This document shows positions 51,278 to 60,124 of a DNA stretch of 64,000 bases, in pieces. A program made the translations under genes and the position numbers. Origin of the DNA: CBDATB01 sp965199745. Its GTDB lineage: Bacteria; Bacteroidota; Bacteroidia; Cytophagales; Flammeovirgaceae. The stretch is from NCBI GenBank assembly GCA_965199745.1, contig CBDATB010000015.1, forward strand, positions 1-64,000, in the 5' to 3' direction. The notes below the pieces were generated by a model. It was not told the DNA's origin, did not search any database, and saw only the letters and a list, made by a program, of their open reading frames with translations. How positions within the stretch are numbered: position 1 is the first letter of the stretch; each line of letters opens with the position of its first letter.

Positions 51278-52330
51278 TTATTCTTTGCCGAGTACGCTAT
51301 AATAGGTAAGGCTCTCCGATATTTCCTCCCAGTTTATCGGGCAGTTGGAGGTGCATTTGCCCACTGCTCTTAGCAAAGAACAATTAATTACGCCTCTTTC
51401 ATTTTTTTTGTCCTGAATAATCAGACTTTTAATGCCCTCATAATCCTTACTATATAATTTTACTATTCCGTAAGTTGCTACTAAATAGTCAGTAATCTGC
51501 TTGAGTGATTCTTCGGATAGCCCACACTTTTTATAAGATAAAAAAGATTCGCAAATCATTCCTATAGCGATGGCTTCTCCATGAAGTAGCTTACGGCTGG
51601 GTTGACGCAAAAAATAGCCCTCAATGGCGTGTCCTATCGTATGCCCAAAATTGAGTATTTTTCGTAAGCCCTGCTCGTGTGGGTCTTCATTCACAACCTG
51701 CGCCTTGATATATACTGAATGCCGAATAAGCTGCCCGAAGTGATGTTGCTGAAAAGATGAAGATTGGATTTTATGCCAATAATCCTTATCGGCAATTAAC
51801 CCGTGCTTAATGACTTCGGCAAAGCCCGACCGGAGTTCATTAAGTGGCAGTGTATGCAAAAATTTAGAATAAATAAGCACCCGACTTGGTTGCTGAAATA
51901 CACCGATATGATTTTTTAAGCTTAAAAAGTCGATACCTAATTTGCCTCCCACACTAGCGTCTACTTGGGCAAGTAATGTAGTCGGCATTTGCACAAAGGC
52001 AATTCCACGTTTGTAAGTTGCTGCACAAAAACCGCCCATATCTCCAATAACACCACCACCAAAATTGAGTAGCAGGGCTTTGCGATCGAATTGTTGCTCT
52101 GTGAGTTGCTGCCAAATACTTTGACAAGTATCGATGTTTTTTGCTTCCTCTCCGCTGCTTATTTCAAGCAGATAATGGGCGGGCAACAAGCTCTTCACTA
52201 AAGGATAACAATGCTGAAGTGTTTGTTCATCTACTAGCAAGCCAAGCTGTGAATAAGACGATAAGAAAGCGAGGTCTTGTTGTTTGATATTCCCTTCTAT
52301 TATTTTCACATACCGCGGAATTGTACTCAT
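51278..52330 (-). CDS. aroB: 3-dehydroquinate synthase
   Basis: 350 residues from ATG 52330; an in-frame ATG at 52372 would add 14 residues outside the fold. The NAD site is LLNFGGGVIGDMGGFCAATY, followed by FVQMPTTLLAQVDASVGGKL, GFAEVIKHGLIAD, LNFGHTIGHAIEGY and LLHGEAIAIGM with the zinc-binding Glu and His residues. It makes 3-dehydroquinate from DAHP, the second shikimate step. aroQ is at 28.5 kb. Confidence 0.95.
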   Translation of the reverse strand: MSTIPRYVKIIEGNIKQQDLAFLSSYSQLGLLVDEQTLQHCYPLVKSLLPAHYLLEISSGEEAKNIDTCQSIWQQLTEQQFDRKALLLNFGGGVIGDMGGFCAATYKRGIAFVQMPTTLLAQVDASVGGKLGIDFLSLKNHIGVFQQPSRVLIYSKFLHTLPLNELRSGFAEVIKHGLIADKDYWHKIQSSSFQQHHFGQLIRHSVYIKAQVVNEDPHEQGLRKILNFGHTIGHAIEGYFLRQPSRKLLHGEAIAIGMICESFLSYKKCGLSEESLKQITDYLVATYGIVKLYSKDYEGIKSLIIQDKKNERGVINCSLLRAVGKCTSNCPINWEEISESLTYYSVLGKE

Positions 52331-52388
52331 GTATGTATCTTTAGTAATTGATAAAGTTTCAGCAATTAGCAATTTGATAAATACTTGG

Positions 52389-52396
52389 CAAAAGTA
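52389..52396 (-). promoter_or_regulatory. Bacteroidota -7 element upstream of aroB
   Basis: TACTTTTG on the minus strand fits TAnnTTTG, about 60 bp before the aroB start; no well-spaced -33 element. Confidence 0.4.
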
Positions 52397-52479
52397 ATAA
52401 GAGCAGCTAGCTTTTCATAGTGCAACAGAATAATCTACTTAGTTATATGGATTGTATATCGCTTTGAATGTTAGAAATA

Positions 52480-52498
52480 TCCCGCTATCGTAGCGGGA
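52480..52498. repeat. Perfect GC-rich palindrome between aroB and rpoD
   Basis: TCCCGCTA and TAGCGGGA pair perfectly around a 3-nt TCG loop. It is GC-rich in an AT-rich spacer and has no T-run on either side, so it is more likely an operator, a REP-like unit or an mRNA structure than a terminator. Confidence 0.6.
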
Positions 52499-52544
52499 AT
52501 CAGATAAAAAATTCCAAAAAATTCTCTTTTTAATCAAAACGTAC

Positions 52545-52552
52545 TACCTTTG
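52545..52552 (+). promoter_or_regulatory. Bacteroidota -7 element, candidate rpoD promoter
   Basis: TACCTTTG, a perfect TAnnTTTG, 478 bp before the rpoD start. It is the best promoter-like site in the spacer and implies a long 5' leader. Confidence 0.5.
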
Positions 52553-53030
52553 CAGTCTTTATGCATTCCGACTGTTTTAGTTTACATAATTTGTCTCTGC
52601 CTTTGTTTATCTTCTGGTGAAGTACGACGTATACCACACTCGATTTTTGTCGTCATTTTGAATATGAAACCTGATAAGCCATTGGATCTCCTCCAATTCA
52701 CTGTGGTCAAAAAAAATAATTTAAAAACGAATTAACATTTGTTTTTGGCAAACAAAGCGGAGCTATACCCGTATAATATAATATTTAAACAGTTTTTATA
52801 TAAAGGATTTGCAGATAAAAACTTGGGATAGTTTTAGGTGCATGGAAACAGAATATCTCTACAAGAACTTACATATTTGTTCAGATCAGCAGAGCTTCTT
52901 TATTTGCACAGACACTCGTTTGATCCCCCCATCTAAGCTGCTATCGAGCTTTTTAATAACAAATATTACTATGAAAATGCTGTTTTTAAATTAATTAAGT
53001 CAATATTAGTACAATTTAAAATTTATTTGT
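52553..53030 (+). other. Long non-coding leader before rpoD
   Basis: 478 bp between the candidate -7 element and rpoD. Two 61-codon frames are open (52550-52735 and 52809-52994), but neither shows codon use or motifs of a real gene. No known riboswitch was recognised. Confidence 0.35.
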
Positions 53031-53897
53031 ATGAGGCAACTTAAAATCCAAAAATCAATTACTAACAGAGAAAGTCAGTCTCTTGAAAAATACTTTCAAG
53101 AGATCAGTAAGGTGGAATTGCTGACCGCAGAGCAAGAAGTCGAATTAGCGAGAAGAATTAAAAAAAATGACCAACAAGCTTTAGAAAAGCTGACAAAGGC
53201 TAATTTGAGATTTGTCGTCTCTGTTGCTAAACAGTATCAAAACAGAAATCTTTCTTTAAACGACCTAATTAATGAAGGAAATCTGGGCTTAGTAAAAGCT
53301 GCACAAAAATTTGACGAAACCAGAGGTTTCAAATTTATTTCTTATGCTGTTTGGTGGATACGCCAATCTATTATGCAAGCATTAGCTGAGCAATCGAGAA
53401 TTGTACGACTTCCACTCAACAAAGTTGGATCATTAAACAAAATACATCAGGCTTTCTCTGAGTTGGAACAAAAATATGAGCGAGAGCCTACGGCAGAAGA
53501 GTTAGCTGCCGTACTAGATATGAACCCTGATGAAATCACTAATACTATGAATGTGGCACCTAGACATATATCAGTAGATGCTCCTTTTGTAGATGGAGAA
53601 AATAATTCTCTACTAGACGTACTCGAAGACGACAATACCTCTGAGACAGACGAAGGGGTAGCATACCGTGATTCTTTGAACGTGGAAACAGAAAGAACAC
53701 TCTCAACCCTTACCGAACGTGAAAGAAAAGTTATCAAAATGTTTTTTGGCATAGGATGCGAAGATGCCATGTCCTTAGAAAAAATCGGGGAAACGCTAGG
53801 GTTAACCAGAGAGAGAATCCGCCAGATTAAAGATAGTTCTATCAATAAATTACGCCTAAATTCAAAAAGTAAATTATTGGCAAGCTATCTTGGATAA
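53031..53897 (+). CDS. rpoD: Primary sigma factor RpoD (sigma-70/SigA, short Bacteroidota form)
   Basis: 288 residues. MRQLKIQKSITNRESQSLEK YF is the conserved Bacteroidota RpoD start. Region 1.2/2 has LTAEQEVELARRIK and LNDLINEGNLGLVKAAQKFD, with FISYAVWWIRQSIMQALAEQ for -10 recognition. Region 3 has LPLNKVGSLNKIHQAF. Region 4 has LTLRERIRQIK-type sequence (GLTRERIRQIKDSSINKLR). Region 1.1 is absent, as usual in this phylum, whose holoenzyme reads TTTG/TAnnTTTG promoters like those found in this window. Confidence 0.96.
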   Translation: MRQLKIQKSITNRESQSLEKYFQEISKVELLTAEQEVELARRIKKNDQQALEKLTKANLRFVVSVAKQYQNRNLSLNDLINEGNLGLVKAAQKFDETRGFKFISYAVWWIRQSIMQALAEQSRIVRLPLNKVGSLNKIHQAFSELEQKYEREPTAEELAAVLDMNPDEITNTMNVAPRHISVDAPFVDGENNSLLDVLEDDNTSETDEGVAYRDSLNVETERTLSTLTERERKVIKMFFGIGCEDAMSLEKIGETLGLTRERIRQIKDSSINKLRLNSKSKLLASYLG

Positions 53898-53924
53898 ATA
53901 TCGTTCTGTAACGATATAAAAACG

Positions 53925-53952
53925 AGACTGCCTTAAGAAGCAGTCTTTTTTT
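53925..53952 (+). terminator. Rho-independent terminator of rpoD
   Basis: AGACTGC pairs perfectly with GCAGTCT around an 8-nt loop, followed by seven T residues, 27 bp after the rpoD stop. Confidence 0.9.
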
Positions 53953-54261
53953 GTCATGCCTGATGATAGTAATAGCGTTTGAAATCTCTGTAAGTAGCTA
54001 TGATGATACATCGCCTATATTGCTTTGAGTACACCGTCTTCGATGTTTTTTCCTTGATGACAAGGGGGTAGTTTTCAGAATATGGCTCGAACAGTTTGTA
54101 AAGTTGATTAAAATGATAGAATATTGTTAATAACATTTGATTTTTTCAAGGGTGTGAAAATATCTGTAGAGATAAATAAGTACCTGAAAGTCTTTGCTTA
54201 TCCGTTATTTGCGATTACACAAGTTTAGATTATGCACATCCCATCTACGCTGAAGCGATAA
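53953..54261. other. Intergenic region between rpoD and the MBOAT gene
   Basis: 309 bp. One minus-strand frame of 60 codons (53954-54136) is open and Tyr/Lys-rich, but it lacks any family signal and ends inside the terminator region. Nothing else is seen. Confidence 0.35.
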
Positions 54262-55941
54262 ATGGGTTTAAGAATTACTTCCTTGTCAGATTTTTTGAAA
54301 GACATATTACTATACTCAGAAAAAACGCCCCTGCTATTTACACGACTTTATTTCTGGATCTTCTTCGCCGTTGTTTTAGCTGTTTACTCCTCTATTTATA
54401 AAACCCGTGCCTTTCGTAATGCTTTTTTATTTTTAGCCAGTTTATTTTTTTACTATAAATCCAGTGGTTTTTTCTTCACTATTCTTTTGTTCTCCACTTT
54501 TTCAGATTATATACTCGGCATTCTTATTTATCATACTGAAAATAAATTAGGCAAAAAATATTTGTTAGCATTTAGTGTTTTTATTAACCTCACCTTGTTA
54601 TTTTATTTCAAATACACCTATTTTTTTGCCGACTCAATGTCTGAAGGCTTTGGGATAGAAGTAGCTATACAAAACCCCTTTGCGCTTTGGAGCAACTGGT
54701 TTTTTGCCACAGATTTTGTTACCGACCGCATCTTGTTGCCAGTGGGTATTTCTTTTTTTACCTTTCAAACTATCAGCTATTCATGTGATGTATATCGTGG
54801 AGGGATTAAGCCAGTGAAAAATATCCTAGATTTTGGTTTTTACGTCTCTTTTTTCCCCCAGCTTGTGGCCGGACCTATCGTTAGGGCATCGGCTTTTATT
54901 CCACAGTTATACCAAAAATATCAAGTGTCGAACAGAGAGTTTGGCTTAGCTATTTTCTGTATACTCAAAGGACTTATCAAGAAAATGTTTTTAGCAGATT
55001 ATATTGCTGTTAATTTTATTGATCGGGTTTTTGCTAATCCGCTTGCCTACTCGGGGTTTGAAAACTTAATGGCACTTTACGGTTACTCTTTACAAGTATA
55101 TGCCGATTTTTCGGGTTATACCGACGTGGCTATCGGGGTGGGCTTATTGATGGGATTTAGGCTGCCAGTCAACTTTAATTCTCCCTACAAAGCAACTAAC
55201 ATAGCTAATTTCTGGAAACGCTGGCATATCTCACTTTCGTCTTGGTTAAAAGATTATTTATATATCCCGATGGGAGGTAGTCGCAGGGGGTCTTTATTTA
55301 CGTATTTTAGCCTATTGGCGATCATGGCTTTTATTTTTTTACTAGCGGCTAATATTTATGTACCTATTATTTTAGTAACTACCGCAGTGATATTTGGGCT
55401 AATCGCTCGCTACTCGCCTGCATTTAAACTGCTTATTAGTACTAATATCAACCTGATGCTCACTATGCTCATAGGCGGGCTTTGGCACGGAGCAAGTTGG
55501 AATTTCGTGGTTTGGGGCGGTTTGAATGGTGTTGGTTTGGTCGTATACAAATTCTGGCGCAGAATTAGCCCTTGGGAGCATAAAACTGGTAGGCTGATTC
55601 ATGCTTGGAAAATTTTTATTACCTTAAATTTTATTACTTTCACACGTACCTGGTTCCGGGCAGATTCTTTCGAAACAGCAGCAAATGTATTGCATCAAAT
55701 AGCCTATGATTTTAGTATTTGGCTTATTCCTGAAATGATATATGCATACAAAAGTATCTTTGCTGTCATGTTACTCGGATATATTATCCACTGGCTATCA
55801 GAGAATTTGAAAGACCAAATTCGCGATTGGTTTGTCAAAAGTAGTATTTGGATAAAAATAATCATCAGCTTTCTAACTATCTTTGGTATTTATCAAGTAC
55901 TAAGTTCAGATTTGCAGCCTTTCATTTATTTTCAGTTTTAA
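54262..55941 (+). CDS. MBOAT-family O-acyltransferase (AlgI/PatA-like)
   Basis: 559 residues with about 12 membrane segments. FFPQLVAGPIVRASAFIPQL, YADFSGYTDVAIGVGLLMGF and NIANFWKRWHISLSSWLKDY LYIP are AlgI-type motifs, and IGGLWHGASWNFVVWGGLNG carries the invariant catalytic His. It would move an acyl group, usually acetyl, across the inner membrane for O-acetylation of peptidoglycan or exopolysaccharide. Partner SGNH proteins are typically adjacent; here the only candidates are in the 13-17 kb operon. It overlaps the end of the convergent sigma gene by 4 bp. Confidence 0.93.
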   Translation: MGLRITSLSDFLKDILLYSEKTPLLFTRLYFWIFFAVVLAVYSSIYKTRAFRNAFLFLASLFFYYKSSGFFFTILLFSTFSDYILGILIYHTENKLGKKYLLAFSVFINLTLLFYFKYTYFFADSMSEGFGIEVAIQNPFALWSNWFFATDFVTDRILLPVGISFFTFQTISYSCDVYRGGIKPVKNILDFGFYVSFFPQLVAGPIVRASAFIPQLYQKYQVSNREFGLAIFCILKGLIKKMFLADYIAVNFIDRVFANPLAYSGFENLMALYGYSLQVYADFSGYTDVAIGVGLLMGFRLPVNFNSPYKATNIANFWKRWHISLSSWLKDYLYIPMGGSRRGSLFTYFSLLAIMAFIFLLAANIYVPIILVTTAVIFGLIARYSPAFKLLISTNINLMLTMLIGGLWHGASWNFVVWGGLNGVGLVVYKFWRRISPWEHKTGRLIHAWKIFITLNFITFTRTWFRADSFETAANVLHQIAYDFSIWLIPEMIYAYKSIFAVMLLGYIIHWLSENLKDQIRDWFVKSSIWIKIIISFLTIFGIYQVLSSDLQPFIYFQF

Positions 55942-56519
55942 TTTAAGCAAATATATTGTTCATTATATTTGCCCATTTGCTTTTTTAGATTGATTAGAGC
56001 GTAACGCATACGACCAAGCGCAGTATTAATGCTAACATTGGTAGCCTCGGCAATTTCCTGAAAACACATTTGCTTGTAATGCCTCATTATCAAAACTTCT
56101 CGCTGATTTTCAGGCAATCGGTCAATTAAGTTTTTTATCTTTTTTAAGGTCTCTTTTTTGATTTGTATTTCTTCAAAAGAATCCTGACTATATTCGGCTA
56201 AATTGCCAAAATGACTTTCCTCTACACTAACAGTAGCATATTTTTGTTGCCTTCTGAAATAGTCAATGGCAATATTGTGAGCGATGCGGGTAATCCAAGG
56301 TAAAAATTTGCCCTTCTCATCGTATCGACCCAACTGAATGGTGTTAATGGCTTTAATAAAAGTATCTTGTACTAAATCTTTGGCTATATCGGCATCTTTT
56401 ATTATCATTGAAATGGTAGTGAATATTTTTTGCTTGTATTTTTCCGAGAGAGGATTAAAAGCCTGGTTGTCGCCTTTTATATAGCTTTTTACCAAAATCG
56501 AGTCATTTACTCCTTTCAT
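55938..56519 (-). CDS. ECF-type RNA polymerase sigma factor
   Basis: 193 residues. Region 2 is at about 10-85 (YIKGDNQAFNPLSEKYKQKI, DIAKDLVQDTFIKAINTI, FLPWITRIAHNIAIDYFRR) and region 4 at about 130-185 (LPENQREVLIMRHYKQMCFQ, EIAEATNVSINTALGRMRYA). This is the common Bacteroidota housekeeping-like ECF group with no dedicated anti-sigma. None is encoded nearby. Confidence 0.93.
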   Translation of the reverse strand: MKGVNDSILVKSYIKGDNQAFNPLSEKYKQKIFTTISMIIKDADIAKDLVQDTFIKAINTIQLGRYDEKGKFLPWITRIAHNIAIDYFRRQQKYATVSVEESHFGNLAEYSQDSFEEIQIKKETLKKIKNLIDRLPENQREVLIMRHYKQMCFQEIAEATNVSINTALGRMRYALINLKKQMGKYNEQYICLN

Positions 56520-56658
56520 TTTGATGAGATTTACAAGTTAAAAGTTAATAAATTTTATGAAGTGGTCTTCTCTGTTGACAAATATATTTCTGCGAAAAAA
56601 CACCGAAGATACGTTTATAACGTATTGACTGAAATTCACATGATAAATAAAAAGGATT

Positions 56659-56766
56659 ATGCACCAAAACTCAAATCTTTCATCTAAGAATGGAAAGCAT
56701 TTGTCTGACAAAAAGGCTGTTTCGTCTAAAAAAGCTGGGCGCAAAGCTTATCTCACTAGATTTTAA
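56659..56766 (+). CDS. Possible 35-residue basic protein
   Basis: ATG 56659 to TAA 56766. The sequence is Ser- and Lys-rich and strongly basic (MHQNSNLSSKNGKHLSDKKA, then VSSKKAGRKAYLTRF), with no hydrophobic stretch. It would suit a nucleic-acid-binding or ribosome-associated peptide. It lies 42 bp before rlmD, an rRNA methyltransferase. There is no family match I can name, so it may be chance. Confidence 0.35.
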   Translation: MHQNSNLSSKNGKHLSDKKAVSSKKAGRKAYLTRF

Positions 56767-56808
56767 ATAAATTTCTCATGACTATAACATATTAAAATAT
56801 CATAGTAC

Positions 56809-58191
56809 ATGATATTAGAAAATATAAAAATTATCCGATTTGCCGGGTTGGGAAAAAGTATTGCCAAGTATAAAGATATGGTAATCTTTGTCGAGGGTGC
56901 TATACCTGACGACTTGGTTGATATAACTATCAGCAGCAAGAGAAAATATTTTATGGAGGCAAAAATACTCCGCTTAAAAAAGGCAGCAGGATATAGGGTG
57001 CAAGCTTTTTGTAAATATTTTGGTACTTGCGGAGGTTGTAAGTGGCAACACCTTGACTACCCCCAGCAAGCTCGCTATAAGCAACAAGAGGTAATGAATC
57101 AATTGGAAAAAATAGCAAAAATTCCTTTGCCCAATTGTTTACCAATTATCACTTCAGAAAAAACACAGTATTATAGAAATAAACTGGAATTTACATTTTC
57201 AGCTAACAGGTGGCTAAGCAAAGAAGAAATCGCTAGTGAAACAAGCCTAGATAGAAACGGACTGGGTTTTCACTTATCGGGCAGATTTGATAAAGTACTA
57301 GATATTGAAAAATGCTACCTTCAGCCCGACCCTTCCAATCAAATTCGCAATGCCATCAGAGCTTATGCTAAAAAACACGGATTTTCTTTTTTTAATATTC
57401 GTAAACAGCATGGTTTCCTGCGCAATTTAATTATCAGGACTGCTACTAATGGCGATATAATGGTTATTGTACAGGTTTTTGAACCCTTACAAAAACAAAT
57501 TGATGCTTTAATGGAATACCTAAAAAATACATTTCCACAAATTACTTCGCTATATTATATTGTTAATAGCAAAAAAAATGAGACCTTTTTAGATATTGAA
57601 CCAGTACTTTTTGCAGGTAAACCATATATCATCGAGCAAATAGAGCATTTAACTTTCAAGCTAAGGCCAAAGTCTTTCTACCAAACCAACTCGCTACAGG
57701 CATACTATTTATATCAGGTAGTTAGAAAGTTTGCTGCACTGAGCGGACAAGAGAACATATATGATTTGTATACCGGTGTCGGTACAATTGCGCTCTTTCT
57801 TGCACCCTATGCTAAAAGGGTAATAGGTATAGAAACAGTAGCTACTGCTGTAGAAGATGCACAAAAAAATGCACAGGAGAATAAAATAAAAAATGCTTTT
57901 TTTAAAGTAGGTGATGTTAAGTCACTGCTGAATGAAGCGTTTATCCAAACTCACGAATTGCCAGATGTAATTGTTACTGACCCACCTAGGGCAGGCATGC
58001 ACCGAGCAGTTCTCAATGAATTACTGAGTATCAAGGCACCTAGAATTGTATACGTTAGTTGTAATCCTGCAACACAAGCCAGAGACGTGGCCTTACTTGC
58101 CGAAAGGTATAAAATTACTGCTATTCAACCTATAGATATGTTTCCTCACACCTATCACGTAGAAAATATTATTCTTTTAGAAATTGTATGA
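56809..58191 (+). CDS. rlmD: 23S rRNA (uracil-5-)-methyltransferase RlmD/RumA-like
   Basis: 460 residues. An N-terminal TRAM-like beta-barrel is followed by the 4Fe-4S motif CKYFGTCGGCKWQHLDYPQQ (Cys near residue 71). The methyltransferase domain has KSFYQTNSLQAYYLYQVV, YDLYTGVGTIALFLAPYAKR (SAM site), TDPPRAGMH and IVYVSCNPATQARDVALL with the catalytic Cys. It methylates uracil C5 in 23S rRNA. All key residues are present. Confidence 0.92.
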   Translation: MILENIKIIRFAGLGKSIAKYKDMVIFVEGAIPDDLVDITISSKRKYFMEAKILRLKKAAGYRVQAFCKYFGTCGGCKWQHLDYPQQARYKQQEVMNQLEKIAKIPLPNCLPIITSEKTQYYRNKLEFTFSANRWLSKEEIASETSLDRNGLGFHLSGRFDKVLDIEKCYLQPDPSNQIRNAIRAYAKKHGFSFFNIRKQHGFLRNLIIRTATNGDIMVIVQVFEPLQKQIDALMEYLKNTFPQITSLYYIVNSKKNETFLDIEPVLFAGKPYIIEQIEHLTFKLRPKSFYQTNSLQAYYLYQVVRKFAALSGQENIYDLYTGVGTIALFLAPYAKRVIGIETVATAVEDAQKNAQENKIKNAFFKVGDVKSLLNEAFIQTHELPDVIVTDPPRAGMHRAVLNELLSIKAPRIVYVSCNPATQARDVALLAERYKITAIQPIDMFPHTYHVENIILLEIV

Positions 58192-58234
58192 AAATTATCA
58201 TCTTTCCTAGTTTTTAATTACCTAATCTTGCTAC

Positions 58235-59842
58235 ATGAATATCTCTTATCCATCAGTACTACTGGTATCAATAATCTTTTTGCTGCTGTTGGCCGCTTGC
58301 ACTGGTAGTAAGTCAGAAGCACCCGAAGCAATGCCCCCGTTGGAGCATCCGGCTTTGCAATCGGGGCGGATACACGGACCGGTATATGAAATTTTTGTAC
58401 AGTCTTTTTATGATGCCAATGGCGATGGCATTGGCGATATTCGCGGTTTAGAACAAAAACTTGACTATTTAATTGACTTGGGTGTTGAGGCAGTCTGGCT
58501 TATGCCCATACACCCGTCCCCTTCTTACCACAGATACGACGTTCAGGACTACCAAAAGGTCGACCCCGATTATGGTACGCTGGCAGATTTCAAAAAATTT
58601 GTTCGGGCGGCACACCGAAGAAATATAAAAGTAATTATCGACCTTGTACTGAACCACAGCTCCGACCAACATCACTGGTTCAAAGAAGCAAGAAAGAATA
58701 AGTATAATCTTTATAGAAATTATTACGTATGGGCAAAAAAAGACAACATTGAAACAGAATTAACAAAAAAAAGTATTTTACACGATGATGAAAAGCTAAG
58801 CCAGTGGCACAAAAATCTACCTGATGATGAATATTATTATGGTTTTTTTTGGCGTGGCATGCCCGATCTGAATTATGAAAACCCACAAGTTCGGCAAGAG
58901 GCATTCAATATTGGTAGGTTCTGGCTAGAGGAAGCAGGTATTGACGGTTTTCGGCTAGATGCTGCTAAGTACATTTTTCCCGAATCTCGTATGGAGGAAA
59001 CACATCGTTGGTGGCAAAGTTTTCGACGGGAAATGGAGTCTATTAAACCCGACGTATACTTAGTCGGTGAGGTGTGGGATAATGCCGAAACCGTAGCACC
59101 TTTTTTCAAGGGTTTCCACAGTGCTTTTAATTTTGATTTGTCTTTTGCCTTGCTGGATGCCTTAAAAATGCACCGTCCGGAAAACTTAGCTGAGAAGTTA
59201 CAGTCTATTCGCATGCTTTATCAGAGTCACAATCCTGCTTACCAAGATGCCATTTTTATAACTAACCATGATCAAAATCGCATTATGACAGAATTGGGTG
59301 GTCATAATGCCAAAATGAAACTAGCCGCTTCTGTCTTACTAACTTTACCGGGCATTCCTTTCATTTATTATGGCGAAGAAATTGGTATGCGCGGGCAAAA
59401 ACCTGATAAGTATATTCGCGAACCTTTTATTTGGGATTTACCCAGCAATCAGCTAGGTACCACTACTTGGCTTAAATCGCGTCATAATGTAAATTATCGA
59501 CTAATTGTACCGGCCCACCTACAGATGCGAGACAGCAATTCTTTGTATCGACATTATCAAAAATGTATTGCTTTACGTAAACGTACTGTGGCACTCAATA
59601 GTGGAGAGATAGACACTACCAGCATACAGGTTGAGGGTCTGATAAATTTTGTGCGGACGTGTCAGAAACAGCAAGTATGGGTGTTGCATAACTTTGCCCC
59701 TAAAACACTTAGAGTAGATATACCTGAAGCGTATCAAGTTTATACGAAAATATTATTGAGTACCAAACCGAAAACGGCCTTGTATCAAAATAAGGTATTA
59801 TTTTTATCGCCTTACGCTTCTTTGGTCTTGGCAAAAGAATGA
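58235..59842 (+). CDS. GH13 alpha-amylase-family lipoprotein
   Basis: 535 residues. A lipoprotein signal ends in LLLLAAC. The GH13 barrel shows region I DLVLNHSSDQHHW, region II GFRLDAAKYIFPE (nucleophile Asp), region III LVGEVWDN (acid Glu) and region IV FITNHDQNRIM, so all catalytic residues are present. IYEIFVQSFYDANGDGIGDI RG at the start resembles maltogenic or oligosaccharide-acting members with a calcium site. A short C-terminal beta domain follows. It should cut alpha-glucans at the cell surface or in the periplasm. No sus genes lie nearby. Confidence 0.93.
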   Translation: MNISYPSVLLVSIIFLLLLAACTGSKSEAPEAMPPLEHPALQSGRIHGPVYEIFVQSFYDANGDGIGDIRGLEQKLDYLIDLGVEAVWLMPIHPSPSYHRYDVQDYQKVDPDYGTLADFKKFVRAAHRRNIKVIIDLVLNHSSDQHHWFKEARKNKYNLYRNYYVWAKKDNIETELTKKSILHDDEKLSQWHKNLPDDEYYYGFFWRGMPDLNYENPQVRQEAFNIGRFWLEEAGIDGFRLDAAKYIFPESRMEETHRWWQSFRREMESIKPDVYLVGEVWDNAETVAPFFKGFHSAFNFDLSFALLDALKMHRPENLAEKLQSIRMLYQSHNPAYQDAIFITNHDQNRIMTELGGHNAKMKLAASVLLTLPGIPFIYYGEEIGMRGQKPDKYIREPFIWDLPSNQLGTTTWLKSRHNVNYRLIVPAHLQMRDSNSLYRHYQKCIALRKRTVALNSGEIDTTSIQVEGLINFVRTCQKQQVWVLHNFAPKTLRVDIPEAYQVYTKILLSTKPKTALYQNKVLFLSPYASLVLAKE

Positions 59843-60124
59843 ACGGTTTACTTTTTAAGTGTCTACCCACTTGGTCGGGCAAGAAAAACTAGGTAAGCTC
59901 TTACTTAGGGTATTGCTGTTTTCATTGCTTTTATTGCCACTTTTTTTAAGTTTAAACAACTTAACGAAAGCAATTTTAAGTATTTTTACAGCTTATTCAG
60001 CCTCTCTAGGCATTTAAGAATTGTATTTTTCTTAGTTGTTGCACTTTGCCTGTTTTCTATTTATTAATTTAGCAAAAACACGTAAAGCATTTAGTAACTG
60101 AAACATTTTTAAAACCGGGATGAC
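59843..60124. other. Intergenic region with a hydrophobic open stretch
   Basis: 282 bp. On the plus strand about 48 codons read QEKLGKLLLRVLLFSLLLLP and LFLSLNNLTKAILSIFTAYS with no ATG; only a TTG could start it. It could be the N-terminal remnant of a membrane protein. No other feature is seen. Confidence 0.3.

Noticed and set aside
52550..52994. Two 61-codon frames in the rpoD leader as leader peptides
   Set aside because: Composition is not protein-like and no attenuator structure could be seen after them.
53954..54136. 60-codon minus-strand frame next to the rpoD terminator as a gene
   Set aside because: No signal, no family pattern, and it ends inside the terminator area; most likely chance.
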